5,766 bases of DNA, taken from an uncultured Burkholderiales bacterium (GTDB lineage Bacteria > Pseudomonadota > Gammaproteobacteria > Burkholderiales > Burkholderiaceae_D). This document shows positions 5,759-5,766 of the stretch, in pieces. A program made the position numbers and the translations under genes. The DNA lies in the NCBI GenBank assembly GCA_937872165.1, contig CALMOR010000178.1:1517-7282 (forward strand). Reading direction: 5' to 3'. The first letter of the stretch is position 1. Each line of letters starts with the position of its first letter. The notes under the pieces were generated by a model. It worked only from the letters and a program-made list of their open reading frames with translations, was not told the origin of the DNA and ran no database searches.

Positions 5759-5766
5759 GGCGCGCC

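Noticed and set aside
5735..5766. G-runs that might form a G-quadruplex
   Set aside because: Only two runs of six Gs are present before the window ends, separated by a hairpin-capable segment. Four suitable runs of three or more were not clearly available.

Overview
The window is GC-rich proteobacterial DNA. Coding frames end mostly in G or C at the third codon position. The sequence points to a betaproteobacterium, most likely Burkholderiales. The reasons are the thiS-thiG-trmB gene order and the TrmB N-terminal block (RSFVTRAG...DELGPRF), which I associate with Burkholderia-type TrmB proteins. No rRNA, tRNA, CRISPR array, insertion sequence or phage gene was seen.

Left part (1-2843): a short 3' remnant of a plus-strand gene (DUF3253-like C terminus, ends at 123) meets tail-to-tail a compact minus-strand cluster. 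In transcription order the cluster is a diiron ferritin-like protein (2843-1977), thiS (1960-1739), thiG (1737-865) and trmB (868-140). Spacing is very tight: 16 nt, then 1 nt, then a 4-nt overlap. This looks like one operon with translational coupling. ThiS (sulfur carrier) and ThiG (thiazole synthase) together make the thiazole half of thiamine. TrmB makes m7G46 in tRNA. The ferritin-like protein is of unknown function and is the unusual member of the group.

Middle (2844-3070): a divergent intergenic region with one AT-rich island, probably holding promoters for both directions. No convincing full sigma70 promoter and no TPP riboswitch were recognised.

Right part (3071-5766): on the plus strand lies a ClsC (YmdC)-like, two-HKD phospholipase D / cardiolipin synthase family protein with a predicted lipoprotein-type signal peptide. 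A 176-nt gap follows, containing an 8-bp inverted repeat and a 12-bp perfect palindrome. After it comes an alpha/beta hydrolase of the non-heme haloperoxidase/arylesterase type with a full Ser-Asp-His triad. The last 69 nt are very GC-rich with a short hairpin.

Overall this is mostly ordinary chromosomal housekeeping and accessory sequence. The points most worth a second look are the diiron protein fused operonically to thiazole synthesis genes, and the ThiS Gly-Gly-Gly tail codons doubling as the thiG ribosome binding site. I did not find convincing evidence of a new multi-gene system.
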